Below are positions 1 through 5,850 of a stretch of 5,850 bases of DNA, piece after piece. The DNA is from a bacterium (lineage in GTDB: Bacteria > Babelota > Babeliae > Babelales > Chromulinivoraceae), in the NCBI GenBank assembly GCA_947377595.1, contig CANCGK010000057.1, positions 1 through 5,850 of the forward strand, read 5' to 3'. A program made the position numbers and the translations under genes. Below the pieces are notes generated by a model. The model made no database searches. It saw nothing but the letters and a program-made list of their open reading frames with translations, and had not been told where the DNA came from. Every line of letters begins with the position of its first letter. The stretch's first letter is position 1.

Positions 1-2265
1 ATTCAAAATATGATTAAAATGTATCAGGATCGAACAACAGAGTTGCATGTTGTTATGAAATCTCAGTACAAAAAAATAACAAATATAAAAAAAGATCAAG
101 AACTTTTTAGAGCTTATACTCCAGATGATATTGTTGAAAATCAACGAAAATATAATGAAGGTTTATTAATTTTATCAAAAGCATTAAAAATTATAGAAGA
201 TCAAGGCGATGCTTCATTAAAGCTAAGTGAGCAATATACTGCGCTTATTGAACAAAAAGAAGAAAGTTTAGTTTTAGCTAATTTTATGTTGCAAGAACTT
301 GATTTGATTGGAGTATGGCATCGATCCAATAGAGCGGTAACGTTTGCCGGTATTCAACAAATTATTCCTAATTTAATTACATTTGCTCAAAATGTGTATG
401 GTGTATTGTCTGATTATGTTTGTAATTTTCATATTATAAAAGATATGTACGAATTATTAACGCATGCGACATCTCAATTTTTTGCATATATTTTGTTCGG
501 TATTCTTCTCTACATTTTATTTTTATGTATTCAAGCGATATTGCCGCCACTTTACGCTGGCTTAATGTTTATTCCAAATGATATGCAAGGCTTGTTTTTA
601 TTGAGTCGATTATTCGCTGTATTATCAGGATTTTTAGAGCAATATTTAAGCTCTATCTTTTTATGGCTTTTAACTTTTATGTGTTTAAGCTTTTATCAAT
701 TTTCTATAGCTTTTACGTTAATTTTTTATGGATTATCTATTGTTTTTTTAACCTATTTATCTCAAGCTTTTTTGAAATATTTATTACAATTTAATCGTTC
801 AGTAGATTTTGTTTTATTAGGTAAGTCTTTTGAGGATCGTTTTGCATGGATATTTTCATTTTTTTCTGCATCAACTATTTTCATTTTATTTTTTAGAAAA
901 ATGTTCATGCTTGTTATGATGTATCAGCAGTCAGAATTTCCTATTATTTTATTACGTTTATATCACGTTGTTATTTTTATTTCGGTTGTTTTTTCGATCG
1001 AAAAAGATGAATTGCTCAATTTAATTCCTAAGACAAATATATATTTTAGATCATTAGCGGACATTATTAATGATTATTATTATTTATTATCATTATTTTG
1101 TATCATGGTGCTTATTTTAAGTGACCCTTATTTAGGTGGTTATGGTCATTTAATTTGGTATATGATTTTAAATATAATCATGTCTGTGTTATTGTGTGCC
1201 GTTATGTATTTGATTCATAATGCGATTAAAGCTCTCTCTTCTTGGATGTTTTTTAAAGAGTTTGGAGAGTTTGGATTAAAAGAACGTTTTGAATATGCAA
1301 AAACTTGGTATGCAGTCTTTTTAACTGTTTTATTTTTTGTCTTTTTTATTATTACCATGGTATTTGTTGCAAAGATCTGGGGATATCCATTTGCTTTTGA
1401 ACAAATCGAAAGAATATTAAATCATCCACTTATGTCATGGCAAGCTTTTGCAGGAGCTAAGATTGAACATCTGCGCGTTATTGGTATTGTGCGTTTGATA
1501 GCTTCGGTTTTTTTAGGCTTGTTATTAGCGTTTTTATTTCGGCGTTATATTTTACAACGTTTATTTGATATTCAATATGTTGATCCTGGAGTTCAAGATA
1601 CGATTATGATTATTTCACGATACGTTGTGATTTTAGGAACGATATTTATAGGTTTTGCGCGTGAAGGCCTTGGTTCTTACGTATTGTATGTTCTTGGATT
1701 TGGTTTAATCGGTTTTTTCTGGAGTTTTAAAGATTTATTTGCAGATATTGTCGCATTCTTTTTTATTTTAGTGCAACGACCAATTAAAGTTGGTGATTAT
1801 ATTAAAATTGATGCTGAAATTATGGGAGTTGTTAAAAAAATTAGTCCTCGTGCTGTAATTTTACGCAGAAAAAATTCTGTCACGTTAATTGTACCTAATT
1901 CAATTATTTTACAATCGTCATTATGTAATTGGAATTCAACACGAGGTTATATAGCTTTTGATGATATCATATTTTCTGTACCATTTTCTGTTGATCCAGC
2001 AGAGGTCAAAAAACTTTTATATCAAGTCGTATTGAGTAATCCGGATGTCCTGAAAGTTCCCGAACCAATTGTTCGTTTAGATGATTTTAGTGATAAAGGT
2101 TATACATTTATGGTGCGGGGTTATATTAGCTCTGGTAATACTTTAAATCAATGGACGATTGCAAGTGATGTACGAATTTCGATCGTTGCAGCATTACGAG
2201 CTCAAGGAATTGCAGTTGCTCAGCCTGTATTACGCGTGCAGATGAATAAAGAAGAAGATTTATAG
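1..2265 (+). CDS. Large multi-spanning MscS-family mechanosensitive channel (5' end probably outside window)
   Basis: An inner-membrane channel of the MscS family, expected to open under membrane tension and release solutes during osmotic downshock. Numbering is from the ATG at position 10. Residues 1-150 are mostly polar and helical (heptad-like 40-95). About eight hydrophobic segments follow between 157 and 455, and then the MscS core: helices near 488-512 and 530-550, and a pore-helix region near 556-590 rich in Gly/Ala/Phe. Next comes the signature IKVGDYIKI (592-600), the beta-domain with RAVILRRKNSVTLIVPNS (614-631), NWNSTR (640-645) and the C-terminal alpha/beta domain to 751. The core match is clear. 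The long N-terminal part resembles the extended architecture of MscK/YbdG-like members rather than the 286-residue MscS. The frame is open from base 1, no ribosome site is visible before the ATG at 10, and there is no signal peptide, so the true start is likely upstream. No strong terminator follows the stop. Confidence 0.88.
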   Translation: MQNMIKMYQDRTTELHVVMKSQYKKITNIKKDQELFRAYTPDDIVENQRKYNEGLLILSKALKIIEDQGDASLKLSEQYTALIEQKEESLVLANFMLQELDLIGVWHRSNRAVTFAGIQQIIPNLITFAQNVYGVLSDYVCNFHIIKDMYELLTHATSQFFAYILFGILLYILFLCIQAILPPLYAGLMFIPNDMQGLFLLSRLFAVLSGFLEQYLSSIFLWLLTFMCLSFYQFSIAFTLIFYGLSIVFLTYLSQAFLKYLLQFNRSVDFVLLGKSFEDRFAWIFSFFSASTIFILFFRKMFMLVMMYQQSEFPIILLRLYHVVIFISVVFSIEKDELLNLIPKTNIYFRSLADIINDYYYLLSLFCIMVLILSDPYLGGYGHLIWYMILNIIMSVLLCAVMYLIHNAIKALSSWMFFKEFGEFGLKERFEYAKTWYAVFLTVLFFVFFIITMVFVAKIWGYPFAFEQIERILNHPLMSWQAFAGAKIEHLRVIGIVRLIASVFLGLLLAFLFRRYILQRLFDIQYVDPGVQDTIMIISRYVVILGTIFIGFAREGLGSYVLYVLGFGLIGFFWSFKDLFADIVAFFFILVQRPIKVGDYIKIDAEIMGVVKKISPRAVILRRKNSVTLIVPNSIILQSSLCNWNSTRGYIAFDDIIFSVPFSVDPAEVKKLLYQVVLSNPDVLKVPEPIVRLDDFSDKGYTFMVRGYISSGNTLNQWTIASDVRISIVAALRAQGIAVAQPVLRVQMNKEEDL

Positions 2266-2350
2266 CCAAAAGTAATTACGCTTAATTTTTTGATATGATA
2301 TGTAATAAAAAAATAGTAACTAATCAGCACTATTAAAATGTAAGATAAAA

Positions 2351-2497
2351 GCCTACGATGTCGCTATGCTCATCTTTGGAAATGTCGGTGGCGGCGGTCA
2401 CTCAACGCTTTTTTCGATGCAAAAAAGAGTGCATTGAAGGCCCACCGCGGCCTGTTAATTTCTCGAAAATTTTCGTAGAAAATGTAGGGCGAAAAAC
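2351..2497. repeat. GC-richer structured intergenic element, copy 1
   Basis: This block stands out from the very A+T-rich flanks. It shares, in the same order, short words with the element at 3264-3380: GCCTACG at 2351, AACGCT at 2404, CCCACCG at 2441 and AGGG at 2486. It has nested self-complementarity. GCCTAC (2351-2356) can pair with GTAGGGC (2484-2490) with one bulge, and CGGTGG (2386-2391) with CCACCG (2442-2447). CACT (2400-2403) can pair with AGTG, and CTTTTTT (2408-2414) with AAAAAAG around a 6-base loop. CGAAAATTTTCG (2464-2475) is a perfect palindrome. Flanking bases 2266-2350 hold no gene or convincing terminator. The likely explanation is a dispersed palindromic repeat of this genome; a structured RNA is the alternative. 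Only two diverged copies are visible, so the family assignment is an inference. Confidence 0.55.
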
Positions 2498-2555
2498 TAT
2501 AGCTGAGTATTTATAAAAAATAAACATCTAGACCATTTGTCATTTTTTATCTATT

Positions 2556-2599
2556 AAGATAGTCTATATTTATACAAGAATTTTTGTAGTAACTATCTT
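2556..2599 (+). promoter_or_regulatory. Inverted repeat in the leader of the secreted-protein gene
   Basis: AAGATAGT (2556-2563) is the exact reverse complement of ACTATCTT (2592-2599). Inside it, TACAA...TTGTA forms a smaller 5-bp hairpin around 2573-2588. The left arm directly abuts a TATATT (2565-2570) that could be a -10 box, but the nearest -35-like TTGTCA (2537-2542) is 22 bases away, which is too far for a standard promoter. The site could be an operator or a leader stem. The downstream gene has a good ribosome site, AGAAAGG (2603-2609), just after the right arm. In such A+T-rich DNA an 8-bp repeat may be chance. Confidence 0.3.
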
Positions 2600-2616
2600 T
2601 ATAGAAAGGTTTTTTC

Positions 2617-3216
2617 ATGAAACGTTTATTTTTACACATATTATTTTTAATTTTTAGTTTGTATAATGGTTGTTTGCATGCTTCATCATTGCGTAAAGTA
2701 TCTCAATTAGCAGCTAAAATACATACAGCTTATATGAATAAAGATCAACAACTTGTTGAATATTATTTGAATGCATCGCATTTTTTGAGTCATAACGAAA
2801 ATCAATTGTGTCAATATTTGACTCAAGCATTGATAAATAGGGATGAGATAGAAAGTGAATTGAAAAAAAATTCAGACATTGATATTTTGATAGATCAGAA
2901 ACAAAATGAACACGATATTGCAATCATTTACAACGAATTGCATACGCTAGATCAACAGAATTCATCATTATCATTTTTGCAAAAGTGGGTAAATGCTATA
3001 GATAATAAATTGCGTGGACCTGTTTATTATAATGATGTAACTTTAGATGAAAATCCATCTTCTATGAGATTGAGGATTTTAGGACTTGCTGATCATTTAT
3101 CACAAGAAAAAAATATGACATTAAAACAAAAAAGATTGTATCAAGGAGGCTATCAAGCCCCTGAGTATAGTAATAGAGCAATTGATGATAGTTTGAAAAA
3201 ACTTTATCAACTGTAA
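2617..3216 (+). CDS. Secreted, helix-rich protein of unknown function (199 aa)
   Basis: I do not recognise a family. The ATG at 2617 is well placed 7 bases after AGAAAGG. The first 22 residues form a classical signal peptide: MKR, then the hydrophobic stretch LFLHILFLIFSLY, then a probable signal peptidase I site after LHA (residue 22). Cys19 follows Gly18, but YNGC is a poor lipobox, so a lipoprotein is less likely. The mature part (about 177 residues) is polar and mostly helical in character, with few Cys residues, many Gln/Asn/Asp/Lys and a tyrosine-containing C-terminus (YQGGYQAPEYSNRAIDDSLK). No catalytic motif is evident. The expected location is the periplasm or outside the cell. The gene stands alone, bracketed by the two GC-rich elements, and ends before the hairpin terminator at 3409. 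The coding call is firm; the function is unknown. Confidence 0.8.
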   Translation: MKRLFLHILFLIFSLYNGCLHASSLRKVSQLAAKIHTAYMNKDQQLVEYYLNASHFLSHNENQLCQYLTQALINRDEIESELKKNSDIDILIDQKQNEHDIAIIYNELHTLDQQNSSLSFLQKWVNAIDNKLRGPVYYNDVTLDENPSSMRLRILGLADHLSQEKNMTLKQKRLYQGGYQAPEYSNRAIDDSLKKLYQL

Positions 3217-3263
3217 AAAGTATATATTAGACTTATTTCATAACCTATAGACAGCATAATTTA

Positions 3264-3380
3264 GCCTACGCTTCGCTACGGCGAGAGAAGACGGCGGCTG
3301 GCGTAAAACGCTGTATTTCATGAGTGAATTAGTCCCACCGGACTCATGAATTCCCGGAGATTGCAGAGCAATCGCAGGGT
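3264..3380. repeat. GC-richer structured intergenic element, copy 2
   Basis: It is collinear with the element at 2351-2497: GCCTACG at 3264, AACGCT at 3307, CCCACCG at 3334 and AGGG at 3376, with the inter-word distances shortened by 10, 10 and 3 bases. It has its own hairpins. GCGT-AAA-ACGC lies at 3301-3311. TTCATGAGT (3317-3325) pairs perfectly with ACTCATGAA (3342-3350) around a 16-base loop that displays CCCACCG. GATTGC-AGA-GCAATC lies at 3359-3373 and is bracketed by CCC (3353-3355) and GGG (3377-3379). The same ordered landmarks with different stem sequences suggest a conserved fold or family rather than a recent duplication. It lies between the secreted-protein gene and the convergent terminator. 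Its function is unknown. Confidence 0.55.
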
Positions 3381-3408
3381 TTTGAAAGAGATCTATTGTA
3401 AAATATAC

Positions 3409-3459
3409 GATCGAGTGATGAAATGTTATACTTCATCACTCGATCTTTTTTTATTTTTT
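3409..3459 (+). terminator. Strong intrinsic terminator between convergent genes
   Basis: A perfect 14-bp stem, GATCGAGTGATGAA (3409-3422) with TTCATCACTCGATC (3432-3445), closes a 9-base loop. It is followed on the + strand by seven T, one A and seven T. This should end transcription of the upstream + strand secreted-protein gene. Read on the - strand, the same hairpin comes right after the 73-aa gene, but it is followed only by a weak U-rich stretch, so termination in that direction is less certain. The T-tract overlaps the last codons of the convergent gene. Confidence 0.9.
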
Positions 3460-3672
3460 TGATTGAAAGAGCCGTTGCATTTTATTTATGCCTTTTGTTG
3501 CATATATACCCCAAATCAACAAAATCAGTCCAGTCAGGATCATGACTGAATTTAAGATTCCTTGTAAAATTTGTAATTTACCAAGTGTGCCTAAAATTAA
3601 AATGAGTCCAAGAATGAGAGATATCATTCCTTGTGATTGTAATGATAAATGATTGAAAAATTTGTCGAACAT
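3451..3672 (-). CDS. Small two-helix membrane protein of unknown function (73 aa)
   Basis: The start at 3672 is chosen because AAAGGAAA (3677-3684) sits just upstream; longer in-frame readings would run antisense-style through the preceding gene. The stop of the 240-aa gene lies one base before this ATG, and its Shine-Dalgarno lies inside that gene's last codons, so translation is likely coupled. Hydrophobic helices span about residues 14-31 (ISLILGLILILGTLG) and 35-57 (ILQGILNSVMILTGLILLIW), each with Gly spacing, followed by a basic tail (NKMQRLFQSKK). The repeated Gly-Leu-Ile pattern loosely recalls DUF308/HdeD-like half-repeats, but this is too weak to name it. It is the last gene of a three-gene membrane operon and is probably a small subunit or partner of the two larger proteins (inference). 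Confidence 0.75.
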   Translation of the reverse strand: MFDKFFNHLSLQSQGMISLILGLILILGTLGKLQILQGILNSVMILTGLILLIWGIYATKGINKMQRLFQSKK

Positions 3673-3673
3673 G

Positions 3674-4396
3674 TTATTTCCTTTTTTTATAAAATGTATA
3701 CACGTAATAGATTCCGATAAGTAACCATAATCCAAGTAATATAGATATTGTGTTGTAGATATAAAATAAAAAATCTTGTGTTGTGTAATGAATGATAATG
3801 TGATCAAATTCTTGTATTTGTGTATCTTGTAAAATGTGCGCGATTGGATGTAAAAAACCAAGAAGAGTACCTATGATAATAAAAAATTTGAGAGCTAATA
3901 TTTTTATATTTTTCTGAATTATTTTGTTAATAGATGCATCATTAAGTGATTGTTTATGTAGTTGTAAAGCGTGATATGCTTCGATAGCATAAAATAATAT
4001 AGACAATATGATCAAAAGTATCAGTGCATGATCATGCGTTTTTTGTGATAATGTCATGATAAAATTGATAAAAAAACTAAAAATTTCTTTATTTAAAAAT
4101 ATAATTCCAAAAATGATACTTATTATTGATGATGTAATTATTAAACTTGCCAATTTATAGCGTTGCATAAAGTATGCGTGATGATGTTTAAACATTTGCA
4201 TTGTTTGTATTGCTATGATAGCACAGACAAATAAAGAGCTGAGTAATGAAACTTTTTCTAGAAATATCATAAACAAATTATCATTTGCTACGTATGTATA
4301 AGTGACAAGCTTGATGATAACGCATAAAGCATGAAGAATGATGGACCATTTAAAAATAGTAAGTGCGTTAAAATATTGAGAAATTGATTGTTTCAT
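3674..4396 (-). CDS. Polytopic membrane protein, paralogue of the upstream gene (240 aa)
   Basis: An integral membrane protein with about six hydrophobic segments: roughly 12-34, 51-68, 81-101, 123-146, 164-190 and 210-235. No known family is recognised. It aligns without gaps to the 235-aa protein encoded just upstream over about the first 145 residues, with shared Tyr33, Tyr35, Asn40, Cys58, Gln64, Phe69, Tyr80, Leu82, Ala83 and Tyr141. The C-termini also match after an 8-residue shift (LIGIYYVYTFYKK against LVAIGYYLYHKYNQ). A polar loop at 69-80 contains HHH (71-73). The ATG at 4396 lies 18 bases after the stop of the upstream gene; its ribosome site is weak (AAGAAAG). It is the second gene of the operon. 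The products may form a heteromeric membrane complex or transporter (inference). No ATP-binding partner is encoded in the window. Confidence 0.82.
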   Translation of the reverse strand: MKQSISQYFNALTIFKWSIILHALCVIIKLVTYTYVANDNLFMIFLEKVSLLSSLFVCAIIAIQTMQMFKHHHAYFMQRYKLASLIITSSIISIIFGIIFLNKEIFSFFINFIMTLSQKTHDHALILLIILSILFYAIEAYHALQLHKQSLNDASINKIIQKNIKILALKFFIIIGTLLGFLHPIAHILQDTQIQEFDHIIIHYTTQDFLFYIYNTISILLGLWLLIGIYYVYTFYKKRK

Positions 4397-4414
4397 GATC
4401 GACTTTCTTTTTTA

Positions 4415-5122
4415 TTATAGCGATTGCAATTTTTGATTGTACTTGTGATATAAATAATATCCAATTGCTACAAGCCAACTGATAGGAATCAAAATTTCAA
4501 GTAAGGTAAGATCAAATATCAAAGTTGATGTGCTGTAATTAAGGATCGCCACTGAAAATTTATGAATTTTCGTAAAGTTGATAATTCCATATACAAAAAT
4601 TAAAATAATGATGTGTTTGCGAACAACGATTTGAACAGAAGATTTAATAACTTCTGGTAATTTGTGATCATTAATTATTGTTGGATCGTCTAACGTGCGG
4701 TATAAATCTATGAGCAAAAGCATGGTAATTGTTGCAATGATAAATATGATTTTAGAGCTATGATCTAATCGTGATGCCGTGCTATAAAAGATAATAAATT
4801 TACCTTCGATATCATTTTCGATGGTCAGTATCCATAGTAAAAAAACACCAAGAAAAGTTATTATGGTGATGGTAGCTAAGGGATATTGATGTTGTAATTT
4901 TGTATGTTTTTTTAAAAATAACATTAATGCTTGCGAGATGATGACGGTGCAAACAATAAGAATGCTCGTATTATTGCAATTATCTGCCAATATTTTTAAA
5001 AAATTATTATAGGGAAAATAATGATAGATAATAAGATCTAAAAAAAGCCCAATAATATTAATAAGTATCCCTATCTGTAAGAATAAAGATAGTTGCGTTT
5101 GAGTGAAAAATTTTTTAAACAT
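4415..5122 (-). CDS. Polytopic membrane protein of unknown function, first gene of operon (235 aa)
   Basis: An integral membrane protein with about six predicted helices: roughly 12-34, 53-70, 82-101, 123-141, 168-184 and 205-226. There is a short basic N-terminus (MFKKFF) and a polar tail. The start at 5122 is firmly supported by the consensus Shine-Dalgarno AAGGAGA (5131-5137), 8 bases upstream, and by a strong promoter at 5150-5179. It is homologous to the next gene over its N-terminal two thirds, with identical spacing of Tyr33, Tyr35, Asn40, Cys58, Gln64, Tyr80 and Tyr141. I see no heme-handling tryptophan motif, permease signature or catalytic motif that would name the family. As the gene with the best ribosome site and nearest the promoter, it is probably the most highly translated member of the operon. 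Function unknown. Confidence 0.82.
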   Translation of the reverse strand: MFKKFFTQTQLSLFLQIGILINIIGLFLDLIIYHYFPYNNFLKILADNCNNTSILIVCTVIISQALMLFLKKHTKLQHQYPLATITIITFLGVFLLWILTIENDIEGKFIIFYSTASRLDHSSKIIFIIATITMLLLIDLYRTLDDPTIINDHKLPEVIKSSVQIVVRKHIIILIFVYGIINFTKIHKFSVAILNYSTSTLIFDLTLLEILIPISWLVAIGYYLYHKYNQKLQSL

Positions 5123-5130
5123 TGTTTAGC

Positions 5131-5137
5131 TCTCCTT
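5131..5137 (-). promoter_or_regulatory. Consensus Shine-Dalgarno fixing the start at 5122
   Basis: On the - strand this reads AAGGAGA, 8 bases before the ATG at 5122. It is the strongest ribosome-binding site seen in the window. Confidence 0.85.
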
Positions 5138-5149
5138 TTTATATTCAAA

Positions 5150-5179
5150 ATTATAAAAAGTTTAAAGATCTAAAGTCAA
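5150..5179 (-). promoter_or_regulatory. Sigma70-type promoter of the three-gene membrane operon
   Basis: On the - strand TTGACT (5179-5174) is followed, after an 18-base A+T-rich spacer, by a perfect TATAAT (5155-5150). Transcription should start near 5143, giving a leader of about 20 bases with the Shine-Dalgarno near its 5' end. The -35 box begins only four bases after the stop of the GerMN-like gene. The operon can therefore be expressed independently of the amidase/GerMN pair, though readthrough is possible because no terminator is visible in between. Confidence 0.75.
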
Positions 5180-5182
5180 TAT

Positions 5183-5737
5183 TTATGCAGAGTGTATGTA
5201 TCCATTCATAGGCCATGAGATATTAAAATTGATATGATCATCGATCATAGTTTGATGATGCACTAAGAATCTTACAGATTGAACAGATATGTGATTTTCG
5301 CGTAAAGTTTTTAATAAGCTTTCTATAATCATCATTTTGTATAGTGTGGCACTTTGTTTATCAAATAAATCTTTATTAAAAGATAAAAATAGTTCTTTAT
5401 TTTCGGTAATAATTGCAGAAAGTAGTTGAATGTCTGTATCAATAATTTTTTCATCTTCCATTAACATCAGCCAATTATTAGTTATTGCAGTAATGTTTTC
5501 TGTTATCTGTGATGACCAAATAATCGAAGTTTCTTCGAAATGCCATTTTTCGTGTTTGAAAAAATATAGAGGAATTTTTTTTGGTTCATAATGATTGTGA
5601 TCTGGTAACGATAGTATTGCTTGATCACTTGTTTGAAAAGGTAGTAACAATATGATCCATTCTTTTTGATATGCGTGAAATAACAAGCCAATCGTCATAG
5701 AAAGTATCAGTAACAAACTATAGAATAATTTATTCAT
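5183..5737 (-). CDS. Membrane-anchored GerMN-domain-like protein (184 aa)
   Basis: A short N-terminus is followed by one hydrophobic helix (about residues 4-22, FYSLLLILSMTIGLLF), an uncleaved anchor or signal peptide, and then an extracytoplasmic domain. The domain fits the GerMN pattern. IPLYFF (55-60) is the first strand. A helix carrying ENITAITNNWLMLM (80-93) follows, then strands around LLSAII and ELFLSFNKDLF (115-125), a helix TLYKMMIIESLLKTLREN (131-148) and the strand VQSVRFLVHH (152-161). GerMN was named from spore-germination proteins and also occurs in envelope proteins of bacteria that do not sporulate. The ATG at 5737 is preferred over an in-frame TTG at 5758 because it begins the hydrophobic anchor directly and has GAAAGA upstream. 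It overlaps the upstream gene's stop by 8 bases, implying coupling. The fold call is from pattern only. The likely role is in peptidoglycan or envelope processes with the neighbouring amidase (inference). Confidence 0.7.
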   Translation of the reverse strand: MNKLFYSLLLILSMTIGLLFHAYQKEWIILLLPFQTSDQAILSLPDHNHYEPKKIPLYFFKHEKWHFEETSIIWSSQITENITAITNNWLMLMEDEKIIDTDIQLLSAIITENKELFLSFNKDLFDKQSATLYKMMIIESLLKTLRENHISVQSVRFLVHHQTMIDDHINFNISWPMNGYIHSA

Positions 5738-5850
5738 GGATGATTCTTTCGATTGCAATAATGAGCGGATCTATAATTAATTGCCAATCTTGTTTGTTTT
5801 TTAGACCAATTTCGATAGCAAGTGCTGGTGATTTAATGCCAAGTAGGGGA
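5730..5850 (-). CDS. C-terminal end of a probable N-acetylmuramoyl-L-alanine amidase (partial)
   Basis: Only the last 39 codons are in the window; the gene continues beyond 5850. The frame reads LLGIKSPALAIEIGLKNK and then QDWQLIIDPLIIAIERIIHE before the stop. This matches the end of Amidase_3 enzymes. In those, a Pro-Ala-(Val/Leu)-x-x-Glu-x-Gly segment carries the catalytic glutamate (here SPALAIEIG), followed by an Asn-containing loop and a last helix with an Ile-Ala-x-x-Ile pattern. Such enzymes cut the bond between N-acetylmuramate and L-alanine in peptidoglycan. The family's usual GF(I/L)SN is changed to GLKNK. Its stop lies inside the first codons of the GerMN-like gene (ATGAATAA overlap). 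With so little sequence the identification is tentative. Confidence 0.6.
   Translation of the reverse strand, partial: PLLGIKSPALAIEIGLKNKQDWQLIIDPLIIAIERIIHE

Noticed and set aside
2266..2350. Terminator after the MscS gene
   Set aside because: Only an all-A/T pairing (ATTTTTT with AAAAAAT around 2285-2317) is possible, with no GC stem and no T-tract after it.
2357..2511. Arg-rich open frame (about 46 codons) on the - strand of element 1, with a similar one in element 2
   Set aside because: There is no ATG or ribosome site in element 1. The shared words CGGTGGG and AGCGTT fall in different codon phases in the two copies, so no reading frame is conserved.
2714..2923. 69-codon open frame on the - strand inside the secreted-protein gene
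   Set aside because: Antisense to a well-supported gene with signal peptide and ribosome site; its peptide shows no domain-like pattern.
2351..3380. Integron attC-like recombination sites
   Set aside because: I could not find the paired GTTRRRY/RYYYAAC core sites at the element ends, and no integrase gene is in the window.
3264..3380. CRISPR array or tRNA gene in the GC-richer gap
   Set aside because: There are no regularly spaced repeats and no cloverleaf with T-loop consensus.
3673..3861. N-terminal extension of the 73-aa membrane protein to 136 residues
   Set aside because: It would overlap the 240-aa gene in another frame, whereas the ATG at 3672 has a clear AAAGGAAA ribosome site and directly precedes the hydrophobic protein.
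5503..5691. 62-codon open frame on the - strand within the GerMN-like gene
   Set aside because: Same-strand shadow frame inside a better-supported gene, with a composition unlike a real protein.

Overview
The window is strongly A+T-rich and holds six protein genes and one gene fragment. The organism is probably a low-GC, diderm, host-associated bacterium. The very low GC, large numbers of Tyr/Ile-rich membrane proteins, a GerMN-like protein encoded beside an amidase-like protein, and GC-rich intergenic repeats would fit a Dependentiae (TM6)-type genome. This assignment is an impression from gene style, not from a marker gene, and is weak.

Layout. (1) Positions 1-2265 (+): a long multi-spanning membrane protein with a C-terminal MscS mechanosensitive-channel module; its 5' end probably lies outside the window. 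(2) Positions 2266-2616: a 351-base gap with no gene. It holds a GC-richer structured element (2351-2497) and an inverted-repeat leader just before the next gene. (3) Positions 2617-3216 (+): a small secreted protein of unknown function. (4) Positions 3217-3450: a second GC-richer element (3264-3380), collinear with the first, and then a strong 14-bp hairpin terminator where the + and - genes converge. (5) Positions 3451-5122 (-): a tight three-gene operon encoding two paralogous integral membrane proteins (235 and 240 aa) and a 73-aa two-helix membrane protein. It is driven by a near-consensus sigma70-type promoter at 5150-5179. (6) Positions 5183-5850 (-): a membrane-anchored GerMN-like protein, overlapped by 8 bases by the 3' end of a gene whose last 39 residues look like the end of an Amidase_3 N-acetylmuramoyl-L-alanine amidase.

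Working together. The amidase-like and GerMN-like genes are translationally overlapped and plausibly act on peptidoglycan or the envelope. The MscS channel is also an envelope-stress function. The three-gene membrane operon has its own promoter and no recognisable function. It is the least explained coding unit here, together with the two related GC-rich elements bracketing the secreted-protein gene.
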